Source of the DNA: Rhodococcus sp. Leaf247
GTDB taxonomy: Bacteria > Actinomycetota > Actinomycetes > Mycobacteriales > Mycobacteriaceae
NCBI RefSeq assembly: GCF_001426185.1
Contig: NZ_LMRP01000003.1
Coordinates: 62,001-126,000 of the forward strand
DNA length: 64,000 nt
Reading direction: 5' to 3'
The notes under the pieces were generated by a model. The model searched no databases, had not been told where the DNA came from, and saw nothing but the letters and a program-made list of their open reading frames with translations. The translations under genes were made by a program, and so were the position numbers. Position 1 is the stretch's first letter. Each line of letters starts with the position of its first letter. This document shows positions 36,693 to 47,112 of the stretch, one piece after another.

Positions 36693-36730
36693 GGGTGTGG
36701 CCCGCGGAACACAGTCCGCGGGCCACACCC
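36693..36730 (+). terminator. infB: Rho-independent terminator after infB
   Basis: A perfect 16-bp stem pairs 36693-36708 (GGGTGTGGCCCGCGGA) with 36715-36730 around the 6-nt loop ACACAG. It is followed by CGTTTCGATCT, so the T-run is short. It is the strongest intrinsic terminator seen in the window and marks the end of the rimP–infB operon. Confidence 0.8.
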
Positions 36731-36770
36731 CGTTTCGATCTCTGCCCGCCCTCGACACTGAGGTGATCGA

Positions 36771-37061
36771 TTGTTTCTCGGCGCTCTCGAACTCGACATC
36801 CTTCTCGGCGACGTACATTCGCTGAAGGAGAAGCGTTCGGTGATCAAGCCAGTCATCGCTGCCCTGCAACGCTACGGAGTGTCCGTCGCGGAGACCGGGG
36901 AGCAGGAACGATACCGTCGTTCGATGGTGGGTGTAGCGCTCGCCACCGCGGATGTCTCGCATCTCCACGAGGTGCTCGACAGCTGTGAACGGCACGTGGC
37001 CGAAAGGCCCGAAATACAATTACTCGCTGTACGGCGCCGAGTGTTCGGGCCCGAGGACTGA
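36771..37061 (+). CDS. DUF503 (YlxP-like) protein
   Basis: The 96-residue protein has the DUF503 pattern LELDILLGDVHSLKEKRSVI and VSVAETGEQERYRRSMVGVAL. It is a small alpha/beta protein encoded between infB and rbfA in many Gram-positives (ylxP) and linked by position to ribosome assembly. TTG 36771 is the start; GAGGTGAT lies just upstream, and no better codon is in frame. Confidence 0.85.
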   Translation: MFLGALELDILLGDVHSLKEKRSVIKPVIAALQRYGVSVAETGEQERYRRSMVGVALATADVSHLHEVLDSCERHVAERPEIQLLAVRRRVFGPED

Positions 37062-37079
37062 GAACGAAGGAGACGCATC

Positions 37080-37529
37080 GTGGTCGATCAAGCCCGTGCT
37101 CGTAAGTTGGCCAAGCGGATCGGCGCGATCGTCGCGACGGCCATCGATCACGAAATCAAGGATCCCCGGCTCGCGTTCGTGACGGTCACCGACACCAAGG
37201 TGACACCGGACCTGCACGACGCGACCGTGTTCTACACGGTTCGCGGTGAGACTCTCGATGCCGAGCCCGATTTCCAGGCTGCCGCACTGGGTCTGGAGAA
37301 GGCGAAGGGTGCGCTGCGCACCAAGGTCGGCGCCGGTACCGGAGTGCGGTTCACCCCGTCCCTGACGTTCCGGCCGGACACGGTCCCGGACACCGCGCGG
37401 CACATGGAGGAACTGCTCGAACGCGCCCGTCAGATCGACGACAAGGTCGCCGAGGTGGCGGCCGGCGCGACTCCCGCCGGTGACCCCGACCCGTACAAGG
37501 TTCCTCGGACCGACGAGCGCGAGATCTGA
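37080..37529 (+). CDS. rbfA: Ribosome-binding factor A
   Basis: RbfA binds the 30S subunit during late 16S rRNA maturation. The 149-residue protein has [40 protein letters not shown] and the KH-like core ending at [19 protein letters not shown]. The C-terminal 25 residues are a charged tail. It starts at GTG 37080 with AAGGAGA upstream. Confidence 0.93.
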   Translation: MVDQARARKLAKRIGAIVATAIDHEIKDPRLAFVTVTDTKVTPDLHDATVFYTVRGETLDAEPDFQAAALGLEKAKGALRTKVGAGTGVRFTPSLTFRPDTVPDTARHMEELLERARQIDDKVAEVAAGATPAGDPDPYKVPRTDEREI

Positions 37530-37536
37530 TCCACTC

Positions 37537-38502
37537 GTGACCGACACCCTGCACGCCGACATGCAGAAGGCCGTGCGTCTGCTCGCGGACGCACGATCCG
37601 TCACGCTGCTGTCGCACGTCCAACCCGACGCGGACACGATCGGTAGTGCCCTGGCGCTGGCGATCGCGCTCGATCGTCGCGGTGTGACGACGCAGGTGTC
37701 GTTCGGGGCCCCGGCCCAGCTGCCGGAGTCGATGATCGGTCTTCCCGGGCTGCAGTTCCTGACCCCGCCCGAGCAGGTGCGTGCCGACGCAGACCTGGTG
37801 GTGACGGTGGACGCGGGTAGTCGGGGCCGTCTCGGTCGATTGGGCGTGCTGCTCGACGGAGCCGTGTCGCTGGTCATCGACCACCACCGGTCCAACACGT
37901 TCTACGGAACCCACCACGTGGTCGACGCGTCGGCGGAGTCGACGACGGCCGTCGTGGCGGCGTTGCTCGACGAGTGGGGTGTCGACATCGACGCCGAATT
38001 GGCTCACTGCCTCTTCGCGGGACTGGTGACGGACACCGGATCGTTCCGCTGGGTACGACCGGGTTCGCACACACTCGCGGAACGCCTGCTCGCCACCGGG
38101 ATCGACGGAGCGGCCATCTCGCGCCGACTCCTGGACACCCACCCGTTCGCCTGGCTGCCCATGCTCGGCTCGGTACTCGGGTCCGCGCGGTTGATTCCCT
38201 CGGCTGCCGACGGGCTCGGCCTGGTCTGCGCGATCGTCCGGCTCGACGACTCGCGCGGGCTGCGTCCCGAGGAGATCGAGAGCGTCGTGGACATCGTCCG
38301 CACGACGGCCGAGGCCGAAGTGGCGGCCGTGTTCAAGCAGAACGCCGAGGGATGGGCGGTGTCCCTGCGTGCGAAGAGCGAGGTGGACGTGTCCGTCGTC
38401 GCGACGGCGCTCGGTGGAGGCGGACACAGGCTTTCGGCCGGATACACCGCGACCGGTGACATCGAGGACGACATCGACGCGCTGGTCGCCGCGCTCGGGT
38501 GA
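37537..38502 (+). CDS. DHH/DHHA1 phosphoesterase (NrnA-like bifunctional oligoribonuclease/PAP phosphatase)
   Basis: The 321-residue protein has the DHH motifs LLSHVQPDADTIGSALAL (about residues 25-42), VTVDAGS, VIDHHRSN and LVTDTGSFRW, and the DHHA1 substrate motif GGGGHRLSAGY. The M. tuberculosis orthologue Rv2837c degrades short oligoribonucleotides, c-di-AMP/pApA and 3'-phosphoadenosine 5'-phosphate. All metal ligands are present. GTG 37537 is 7 bp after rbfA. It overlaps the MATE gene by 4 nt. Confidence 0.92.
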   Translation: MTDTLHADMQKAVRLLADARSVTLLSHVQPDADTIGSALALAIALDRRGVTTQVSFGAPAQLPESMIGLPGLQFLTPPEQVRADADLVVTVDAGSRGRLGRLGVLLDGAVSLVIDHHRSNTFYGTHHVVDASAESTTAVVAALLDEWGVDIDAELAHCLFAGLVTDTGSFRWVRPGSHTLAERLLATGIDGAAISRRLLDTHPFAWLPMLGSVLGSARLIPSAADGLGLVCAIVRLDDSRGLRPEEIESVVDIVRTTAEAEVAAVFKQNAEGWAVSLRAKSEVDVSVVATALGGGGHRLSAGYTATGDIEDDIDALVAALG

Positions 38503-39845
38503 GTGCCGCCGACGACCCGAACGGTCGGGTGTCCGCCCGCACCGTGTTCGGCCTGGCCTTCCCCGCGCTCGGCGTGCTGGTGGCCGAGCCGCTCTACCTG
38601 CTGTTCGACTCCGCCGTCGTCGGGAGGCTGGGCGCACTGCCCCTCGCCGGTCTGGCCGTGGGCGGACTGGTGCTCGCCCAGGTCAGCACCCAGCTGACGT
38701 TCCTCTCCTACGGCACCACGGCACGCGCGGCGCGTCTGCACGGAGCCGGACGCGACGACGACGCTCGACACGAGGGCGTCCAGGCGACGTGGCTCGCGGT
38801 GGTCCTGGGGCTGCTGCTCGTCCTGGTCGTCCAGGTTCTCGCGGTCCCGATCCTGACCGTTCTCGGCGGCGGGGGAGACATCACCGCCGAGGCGACGACG
38901 TGGCTACGGGTGGGCATCCTGGGTGTCCCGCTGATCCTGATCACGCTGGCCGGGAACGGGTGGATGCGCGGCGTGCAGGACACCGTGCGCCCGTTGCGCT
39001 ACGTCGTCGCCGGTCTTGCTCTGTCGGCCGTGCTGTGTCCGCTCCTGGTGCACGGACTCCTGGGCGCGCCTCGAATGGGTCTGGTCGGTTCGGCGGTGGC
39101 CAACGTCGTCGGTCAGTCGGTGTCTGCGGTCTTGTTCCTGCGCGCGCTGGTCGGCCCGCGGCAGCGTTCGCTGCGGCCGGATCCGACCGTCATCCGCCGG
39201 CAGCTGGTGCTGGGACGGGACCTGATCCTGCGCTCGTTCGCGTTCCAGGCCTGCTTCCTGTCGGCGGTGACGGTGGCATCGCGGTTCGGCGCCGGCGCGG
39301 TCGGTGCGCACCAGGTGGTCCTGCAGTTGTGGAACCTGGTCTCGCTGACCCTCGATTCCCTGGCGATCGCGGCGCAATCCTTGGTCGGCGCTGCGCTCGG
39401 TGCCGGGCGTGCTCGGGCCGCGACGGGGGTCGCGGCACGAGTCACCGCGTGGTCCGTGGCTTTCTCGGTGCTGCTCGCTGCACTGTTCGCGGCGTTGCAC
39501 GGCGTTCTGCCGCCGCTGTTCACCTCCGACGGGTCGACTCTCGCGAGCATCGACAGCATCTGGTGGCTCTTCGTCGCGCTGATCCCCGTCGCCGGGATCG
39601 TCTTCGCGTTGGACGGCGTCCTTCTCGGTGCGGGAGATGCCGCGTTCCTCCGGACGGCGACGCTCGGCAGCGCCGTCGTCGGCTTCCTGCCGTTGATCTG
39701 GTTGTCGGCAGCGTTCGACTGGGGACTGCCGGGAATCTGGGTGGGACTGACGGTGTTCGTCAGCCTGAGAGCGGTGGCCGTCGTCTGGCGGACCATGTCG
39801 GGAGCGTGGACGACCACGGGTACCGATACCGTCGGTAGGACGTAA
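38499..39845 (+). CDS. dinF: MATE-family efflux transporter (DinF-like)
   Basis: The 448-residue protein has 12 predicted membrane helices arranged as two MatE halves (FGLAFPALGVLVAEPLYLLF at the start of the first; LRSFAFQACFLSAVTVASRF at the start of the second). It sits in the same slot as Rv2836c/dinF. MATE carriers export cationic compounds using a Na+ or H+ gradient; the substrate is unknown. The start GTG 38499 is inside the DHH stop (GTGA). Confidence 0.9.
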   Translation: MSAADDPNGRVSARTVFGLAFPALGVLVAEPLYLLFDSAVVGRLGALPLAGLAVGGLVLAQVSTQLTFLSYGTTARAARLHGAGRDDDARHEGVQATWLAVVLGLLLVLVVQVLAVPILTVLGGGGDITAEATTWLRVGILGVPLILITLAGNGWMRGVQDTVRPLRYVVAGLALSAVLCPLLVHGLLGAPRMGLVGSAVANVVGQSVSAVLFLRALVGPRQRSLRPDPTVIRRQLVLGRDLILRSFAFQACFLSAVTVASRFGAGAVGAHQVVLQLWNLVSLTLDSLAIAAQSLVGAALGAGRARAATGVAARVTAWSVAFSVLLAALFAALHGVLPPLFTSDGSTLASIDSIWWLFVALIPVAGIVFALDGVLLGAGDAAFLRTATLGSAVVGFLPLIWLSAAFDWGLPGIWVGLTVFVSLRAVAVVWRTMSGAWTTTGTDTVGRT

Positions 39846-39866
39846 GTGAACAGAAGGGTCGTGGGA

Positions 39867-40796
39867 GTGCCAGCGAAACTGTGGGCCGTGAGCGACATCC
39901 ACGTCGGCCACAAGGGCAACCGCCCCGTGACCGAGTCGATCGAGCCCGAGAGCCCCGAGGACTGGCTCATCGTGGCGGGCGACGTCTCGGAGAAGACCGA
40001 TGACATCCGCTGGGCGCTGTCGGAACTGAAGGCCAAGTTCCACACCGTCATCTGGGTACCGGGCAACCACGAATTGTGGACGACGGTGAAGGACCCCGTG
40101 CAGATGCACGGCCAGGCTCGGTACGACTACCTGGTGACGATGTGTCGGGAACTGGGTGTGCTGACGCCGGAGGACCCGTTCCCGGTGTGGGAGGGCGACG
40201 GCGGACCGGTGACGTTGGTGCCGATGTTCGTGCTCTACGACTACTCGTTCCTGCCCGCGGGCACCACGAACAAGATCGACGGTCTGGCACTGGCACGCAG
40301 TCGAAACGTGGTGGCGACGGACGAATTCCTGATCACCCCCACCCCGTACGTCTCGCTGGACGCGTGGTGCGCGGCTCGACTGAAGATCACCGAGGCGCGG
40401 TTGGCGGAGGTCGACACGTCCATCCCGACCGTGCTGATCAACCACTGGCCCTTGGTACGTCAGCCCACCGAGGTGCTGTTCTACCCGGAGTTCGCACTGT
40501 GGTGCGGAACGACGCGTACGGCCGACTGGCACACGCGGTACAACGCGCTCTGCGCCGTCTACGGGCACCTTCACATCCCACGCACGACCTACTACGACGG
40601 GGTGCGGTTCGAGGAGGTGTCGGTCGGCTATCCACGCGAGTGGAAGCGTCGTGGCCTGCCGGATCAAATTCTGCGGCAGATACTTCCGGTCCCGGAGTAC
40701 CCGCCGGGATCGCTCAACAAGTTCGGCGGTCACTTCACCGTGACGCCGGAGATGGAAGCGGAAGTGGAGAAGATGCGAGCGGAGAAGCGACTGTGA
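39867..40796 (+). CDS. pptH: Metallophosphoesterase, PptH-like (4'-phosphopantetheinyl hydrolase)
   Basis: The 309-residue calcineurin-like enzyme has metal motifs VSDIHVGH, VAGDVSE, WVPGNHELW, INHWPL and YGHLHIPRTT. In M. tuberculosis the same gene (Rv2795c, PptH) removes 4'-phosphopantetheine from carrier proteins and opposes PptT; the coupling to pptT here supports that identity. GTG 39867 is preferred because AGAAGGG lies 8 nt upstream; GTG 39846 and 39861 are in frame. Its stop overlaps the pptT start by 4 nt (GTGA). Confidence 0.88.
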   Translation: MPAKLWAVSDIHVGHKGNRPVTESIEPESPEDWLIVAGDVSEKTDDIRWALSELKAKFHTVIWVPGNHELWTTVKDPVQMHGQARYDYLVTMCRELGVLTPEDPFPVWEGDGGPVTLVPMFVLYDYSFLPAGTTNKIDGLALARSRNVVATDEFLITPTPYVSLDAWCAARLKITEARLAEVDTSIPTVLINHWPLVRQPTEVLFYPEFALWCGTTRTADWHTRYNALCAVYGHLHIPRTTYYDGVRFEEVSVGYPREWKRRGLPDQILRQILPVPEYPPGSLNKFGGHFTVTPEMEAEVEKMRAEKRL

Positions 40797-41482
40797 CGAC
40801 GGCACCCGAGTCCACACTGCTCGGCGGGCTGCTCGCCCGCGGCGTCGTCGCGGAGGAACTGTTCGAGGACCCGCCGGGCCTGGCGCCGCATCCGCGCGAA
40901 GCACACCTGGTCGAGAAGGCGGTGGACAAGCGCAAGCGGGAATTCACCTCGGCCCGGCACTGCGCCCGCGTGGCGATGGGCAGACTGGGTCTCGAGCCGG
41001 CTCCGATCATGCGGGGCGAGATGGGCTCCCCTGTGTGGCCCAACGGTGTCGTCGGGAGCCTCACGCACTGTGACGGCTACCGCGCCGCCGCGGTGGGATT
41101 CGCTCTGCAGATCCGCTCGGTCGGCATCGATGCGGAGCCGCACGAGGCATTGCCCGACGGGGTGCTCGGGGCGGTGAGCCTGCCCGCCGAACGCGATGTT
41201 CTGGCCACCCGTACCGACGACGAGGTGCACTGGGACAAGCTTCTGTTCTGCGCCAAGGAGGCCACCTACAAGGCGTGGTACCCGTTGACGGGACGCTGGC
41301 TGGGGTTCGAGGACGCTCACATCACGTTCGAACGGGATGCCGGATCGGCCGAGGTCGCCGGGTCGTTCCACTCTCGGTTGCTGGTGCCGGGCGACACGAC
41401 GTCGGGCTCGCCGCTGACGTCGTTCGACGGACGGTGGACCGTGTCGAACGGTCTGGTCGTCACCGCGATCACGGTGTTCTGA
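40793..41482 (+). CDS. pptT: Type II 4'-phosphopantetheinyl transferase
   Basis: PptT activates carrier proteins of polyketide and nonribosomal peptide synthases and mycolate enzymes by attaching phosphopantetheine from CoA. The 229-residue Sfp-like protein has VVGSLTHCDGYRAAAVG, the metal motif VGIDAEPH (Asp113 and Glu115) and KEATYKAWYPLTGRWLGFED with Glu156 and Lys160. Length and motifs match the M. tuberculosis enzyme, which is essential. It is coupled to the opposing hydrolase pptH. Confidence 0.94.
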   Translation: MTTAPESTLLGGLLARGVVAEELFEDPPGLAPHPREAHLVEKAVDKRKREFTSARHCARVAMGRLGLEPAPIMRGEMGSPVWPNGVVGSLTHCDGYRAAAVGFALQIRSVGIDAEPHEALPDGVLGAVSLPAERDVLATRTDDEVHWDKLLFCAKEATYKAWYPLTGRWLGFEDAHITFERDAGSAEVAGSFHSRLLVPGDTTSGSPLTSFDGRWTVSNGLVVTAITVF

Positions 41483-41504
41483 CCACATGGCAGACTGACT
41501 CCCC

Positions 41505-42422
41505 GTGCCTGCTCACCCGAAACCCCCCACTGGACTCGACGGCGCCGGACTCCTGGTGGTGGACAAGAGCGGTGGAGTCACCAGCCACGACGTCGTGTCC
41601 GCGTGCCGCAAGGCCCTGAAGACGCGTCGCGTCGGTCACGCGGGGACGTTGGATCCGATGGCGACGGGAGTGTTGGTTCTCGGCGTCGAACGGGCCACCA
41701 AGATGCTCGGCCTGTTGTCGCTGACCACCAAGGAGTACACGGCGACCATCCGCCTCGGCGTGGCCACGACGACGGACGACGCCGAGGGCGAGTCGGTCTC
41801 GACCGCGGACGCCACCGCCGTGACCGACGCCGACATCGAGGCGCGGGTGGCCGAGCTGACGGGCACGATCAGCCAGATTCCGTCGAGCGTCAGCGCCATC
41901 AAGGTCGACGGGAAGCGTGCTCACGCGCTGGTGCGGGACGGGGAGACCGTGGTCCTGGAGCCACGGACGGTCACCGTGTCCCGCTTCGATGTGCTGGCGA
42001 CGCACCGCGAGGGCTCCACGGTCGATCTCGACGTGCACGTCGAGTGCACGTCGGGCACGTATGTCCGGGCACTCGCACGCGATCTCGGCGCCGCGCTGGG
42101 TGTCGGTGGCCATCTGACGGCTCTCCGCCGCACGCGTGTCGGTCCTTTCACGCTCGAGCACGCACGGACACTCGACGAGGTGCGCGACGACCCGCAGGTG
42201 AGTCTGGACATCGACGCGGCCGCGAAGACGGCGTTCGCGCACCGAACCGTCTCACCCGAGGAAGCGGAGTCGCTCAGCCAGGGACGCTGGCTCGACCCGA
42301 TCGGTCTGCCGGGGATCTACGCCGCTCTGGACACCGACGGCAACGCCATCGCACTGGTGCAGGAACGCGGCAAGCGTGCGAGCACGGTCATGGTGGTGCG
42401 GCCCGCGACGCTCCGGCAGTAG
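41505..42422 (+). CDS. truB: tRNA pseudouridine-55 synthase
   Basis: TruB makes pseudouridine 55 in tRNA. The 305-residue protein has the catalytic motif VGHAGTLDPMATGVL with Asp50, KEYTATIRLGVATTTDDAEG, QIPSSVSAIKVDGKRAHALV and SGTYVRALARDLGAALG, plus a C-terminal PUA-like region typical of actinobacteria. The start is GTG 41505; the variant box CAGACT ends 8 nt upstream, so it may have its own leaderless promoter. It is convergent with the mntR-like gene. Confidence 0.95.
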   Translation: MPAHPKPPTGLDGAGLLVVDKSGGVTSHDVVSACRKALKTRRVGHAGTLDPMATGVLVLGVERATKMLGLLSLTTKEYTATIRLGVATTTDDAEGESVSTADATAVTDADIEARVAELTGTISQIPSSVSAIKVDGKRAHALVRDGETVVLEPRTVTVSRFDVLATHREGSTVDLDVHVECTSGTYVRALARDLGAALGVGGHLTALRRTRVGPFTLEHARTLDEVRDDPQVSLDIDAAAKTAFAHRTVSPEEAESLSQGRWLDPIGLPGIYAALDTDGNAIALVQERGKRASTVMVVRPATLRQ

Positions 42423-42429
42423 CGGGCGG

Positions 42430-43098
42430 TCAGTCCGTCGTCATCCAGATGGCTTCGGCGGCAACATGTCCCAAGTCGAGGACGGTTCCCGCTGCCTCGA
42501 CGGCGACGGTGCCGGCGAAGTCCCGACGTTCGACCATCGTGATGGACAGGTCGAGCGTGATGCCGATGGAGTCGAAGTAGCGCAGCATGTCCGGGTCCGA
42601 ATCCGAGATCCGGGTGACGTGCCCCTTCTGGCCGGCGACGAAGTCGCTGAGCGGCATCGCCGGGGGAGCGGGAATGGTGCCGTCCACCGTCGGAATCGGA
42701 TCACCGTGCGGATCGCGGGACGGGTGTCCCAGTTTCGCGTCGATCCGCCCGACCAGCAGGTCGGACACCGCGTGCTCGAGCACCTCGGCCTCGTCGTGCA
42801 CCTCGTCCCAGCCGTACCCCATCTCCTCGACGAGCCACGTCTCGATCAGCCGGTGCCGACGGACCATGGAGACCGCCGCTCGGCGGCCGGCCTCGGTCAG
42901 CGTGATCGCGCCGTAGCGCGCGTGGTCCACCAGACCCTGGTCGGCGAGCTTGCGGATGGCCTCGGACACGGTCGACGGTGAAACGCACATCTTCGATGCG
43001 AGCATCTTGGTGCTCACCGGCTCGTCCGAGTATTCGCTCGCGGTCCAGATGACCTTGAGGTAGTCCTGCGCGACGGTGGTGAGGGCAGGGGATGTCAC
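42430..43098 (-). CDS. mntR: DtxR-family metal-dependent repressor (MntR/SirR-like)
   Basis: The 222-residue regulator has an N-terminal winged helix (QDYLKVIWTASEY and VSPSTVSEAIRKLADQGLV), a dimerisation/metal-binding domain with MVRRHRLIETWLVEEMGY and EVHDEAEVLEHAVS, and a C-terminal FeoA-like SH3 domain from about residue 150. It matches Rv2788 (SirR) in position. A manganese sensor role is likely but not proved by sequence. The start is GTG 43098; TAAGCT ends 6 nt upstream. It is divergent from ribF. Confidence 0.88.
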   Translation of the reverse strand: MTSPALTTVAQDYLKVIWTASEYSDEPVSTKMLASKMCVSPSTVSEAIRKLADQGLVDHARYGAITLTEAGRRAAVSMVRRHRLIETWLVEEMGYGWDEVHDEAEVLEHAVSDLLVGRIDAKLGHPSRDPHGDPIPTVDGTIPAPPAMPLSDFVAGQKGHVTRISDSDPDMLRYFDSIGITLDLSITMVERRDFAGTVAVEAAGTVLDLGHVAAEAIWMTTD

Positions 43099-43104
43099 GG
43101 GGAC

Positions 43105-43110
43105 AGCTTA
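43105..43110 (-). promoter_or_regulatory. mntR: -10 box of probable leaderless mntR transcript
   Basis: TAAGCT (43110 to 43105) is followed by 6 nt and GTG 43098 on the minus strand. Confidence 0.45.
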
Positions 43111-43155
43111 GCGGCGAACCGATGCGCCGGACGTGACCGGTCGATGCGTGGCCCG

Positions 43156-43161
43156 TAGGCT
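43156..43161 (+). promoter_or_regulatory. ribF: -10 box of probable leaderless ribF transcript
   Basis: TAGGCT is followed by 7 nt and GTG 43169, with no ribosome-binding site. Confidence 0.5.
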
Positions 43162-43168
43162 CGGCTGC

Positions 43169-44137
43169 GTGGAGAGATGGCGAGGTCTCGACGACGTTCC
43201 TGCCGACTGGGGCAGGTGCGTCCTGACGATCGGCGTGTTCGACGGAGTGCACCGCGGACATGCGCAATTGATCGATCGAGCCGTGAAGTCGGCGGCGGCG
43301 CGCGGGGTGCCCAGCGTGCTCATGACGTTCGACCCGCACCCGATGGAGGTCGTGCGCCCCGGTAGCCATCCGGCGCAGCTGACCACGCTCACCCGACGTG
43401 CCGAACTGGCCGAGGAGCTGGGGATCGACGTCTTCTGCGTCATGCCGTTCACGCCGGAGTTCATGAAGCTCACTCCCGATCGGTACATCTACGACATCCT
43501 CGTCGAACGCCTGCACGCGGCCGAAGTGGTCGTGGGCGAGAACTTCACGTTCGGCAAGAAGGCCGCCGGCAACGTCCCGCTGCTGAGGGCAGCCGGTCAG
43601 CGTTTCGGCTTCGCCGTCGACGGAGTCACGCTCCTCGCGGAACACGCGGTCACGTTCTCCTCCACCTACATTCGCTCGTGCGTCGACGCAGGTGACGTCG
43701 CGGCCGCGGCCGACGCACTCGGGCGGCCGCACCGCGTCGAGGGCGTGGTGGTGCACGGCGACGGCCGCGGCCGGACCATCGGATACCCGACCGCCAACGT
43801 CAAACCCCCCATGCACGCAGCGATCCCGGCGGACGGCGTCTACGCGTCGTGGTTCACCGTTCTGGGCCCCGGCCCCGTGATGGGTACCGTCTCGCCCGGA
43901 AGACGCTGCCAGGCAGCGGTATCAGTCGGCACCAACCCCACGTTCTCCGGGCGTACCCGCACGGTCGAGGCGTTCGTGCTCGACGGCGACGCCGATCTGT
44001 ACGGACAGCACGTGGCCGTCGACTTCGTCGAGAGGCTGCGCGGCATGGAAGCGTTCGCCTCGGTCGACGAGCTGATCGAACAGATGGGCCGCGACGTCGA
44101 TCGCGCCAGGGAAATCCTCACCGCTCCGGACTGTTAG
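43169..44137 (+). CDS. ribF: Bifunctional riboflavin kinase/FAD synthetase
   Basis: RibF turns riboflavin into FMN and FAD. The 322-residue protein has the N-terminal FAD synthetase ([65 protein letters not shown]) and the C-terminal flavokinase (about residues 190-320; [50 protein letters not shown]). GTG 43169 is chosen from its position and the TAGGCT box. The rpsO promoter lies at its very end. Confidence 0.94.
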   Translation: MERWRGLDDVPADWGRCVLTIGVFDGVHRGHAQLIDRAVKSAAARGVPSVLMTFDPHPMEVVRPGSHPAQLTTLTRRAELAEELGIDVFCVMPFTPEFMKLTPDRYIYDILVERLHAAEVVVGENFTFGKKAAGNVPLLRAAGQRFGFAVDGVTLLAEHAVTFSSTYIRSCVDAGDVAAAADALGRPHRVEGVVVHGDGRGRTIGYPTANVKPPMHAAIPADGVYASWFTVLGPGPVMGTVSPGRRCQAAVSVGTNPTFSGRTRTVEAFVLDGDADLYGQHVAVDFVERLRGMEAFASVDELIEQMGRDVDRAREILTAPDC

Positions 44138-44241
44138 ACTCATCGACTGTTGTTCGCTGCGGTCCGCGGCGGCTGCAACACCGCACCCGTGAGGGTTCGG
44201 CACCATTCACGCGCGGACGGCAACGCATCAGGAGCATCACT
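44135..44241 (+). promoter_or_regulatory. rpsO: rpsO promoter and leader
   Basis: TAGACT (44135-44140) overlaps the ribF stop codon region and is a good -10 for rpsO. The leader of about 95 nt can fold TGCGGT (44158-44163) with ACCGCA (44180-44185) and ends in AGGAGC before GTG 44242. S15 represses its own mRNA in many bacteria, so this leader is a candidate S15-binding RNA; I cannot confirm a specific motif. Confidence 0.45.
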
Positions 44242-44511
44242 GTGGCATTGACCACCGAACAGAAGAAGCAGATCCTCGGCGAGTACGGCGTGCACGAGAC
44301 CGACACGGGTTCGCCCGAGGCGCAGGTGGCCATGCTCACCAAGCGCATCCAGGATCTCACCGAGCACCTCAAGGTGCACAAGCACGATCACCACTCCCGC
44401 CGCGGCCTCCTGCTGCTCGTGGGACGTCGTCGTCGTCTGCTCAAGTACGTGCAGAAGATCGACGTCGCGCGTTACCGCTCGCTCATCGAGCGTTTGGGAC
44501 TGCGTCGATAA
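44242..44511 (+). CDS. rpsO: 30S ribosomal protein S15
   Basis: The 89-residue protein has the invariant S15 core [20 protein letters not shown], then [20 protein letters not shown] and RRRLLKYV. It is a primary 16S rRNA binder in the small-subunit platform. GTG 44242 with AGGAG upstream gives the usual length. It is followed by a 324-bp gap before pnp. Confidence 0.97.
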   Translation: MALTTEQKKQILGEYGVHETDTGSPEAQVAMLTKRIQDLTEHLKVHKHDHHSRRGLLLLVGRRRRLLKYVQKIDVARYRSLIERLGLRR

Positions 44512-44585
44512 TTCCCACCATCGAGTTCACCCGGACGTGCCGGCGAGGCAGCTTCGAGCTGTTCCTCGTCGGCCGTTCGGCGTGG

Positions 44586-44672
44586 CCCGGTACGCTTTCA
44601 CCTGTACTCGTGATCGAGTACACCAGCTAGACAGCACGACAGCCGTTCGTCTCCGACACGTCGCGGTGTCGG
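44586..44672 (+). promoter_or_regulatory. pnp: pnp promoter and structured 5' leader
   Basis: The 324-bp gap 44512-44835 has no credible gene. It contains CCCGGTACGCTTTC (44586-44599), whose TACGCT is a good -10. TGTACTCG-TGAT-CGAGTACA (44603-44622), an 8-bp perfect stem, follows exactly where RNA would begin. A second perfect stem is CCGACAC-N6-GTGTCGG (44653-44672). The long leader with stem-loops suits post-transcriptional autocontrol of polynucleotide phosphorylase, as known in E. coli. A distant GAGAGGA lies 16-22 nt before the start. Confidence 0.55.
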
Positions 44673-44835
44673 TCTTCGGTAGTGGTCCTACGGCGCAGGG
44701 AAATGCGTGCGCCGCGGGACTTCGATCGTGGGCCGCCTCCGCTCGCACGGGAAGTCGGGGACGCCGCACGCGAGCCACCGGGTTCGCTGCGCGCCCGGGT
44801 GGGCACGGCGAAGACGAGAGGACGAAAACACTTAC

Positions 44836-47104
<2,269 letters not shown>

Positions 47105-47112
<8 letters not shown>

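Noticed and set aside
33858..37019. A 1053-codon open frame antisense to infB
   Set aside because: It mirrors the high-GC codon pattern of infB, has low-complexity Cys/Gly/Arg-rich sequence, and shows no recognisable domain. The IF-2 reading is certain.
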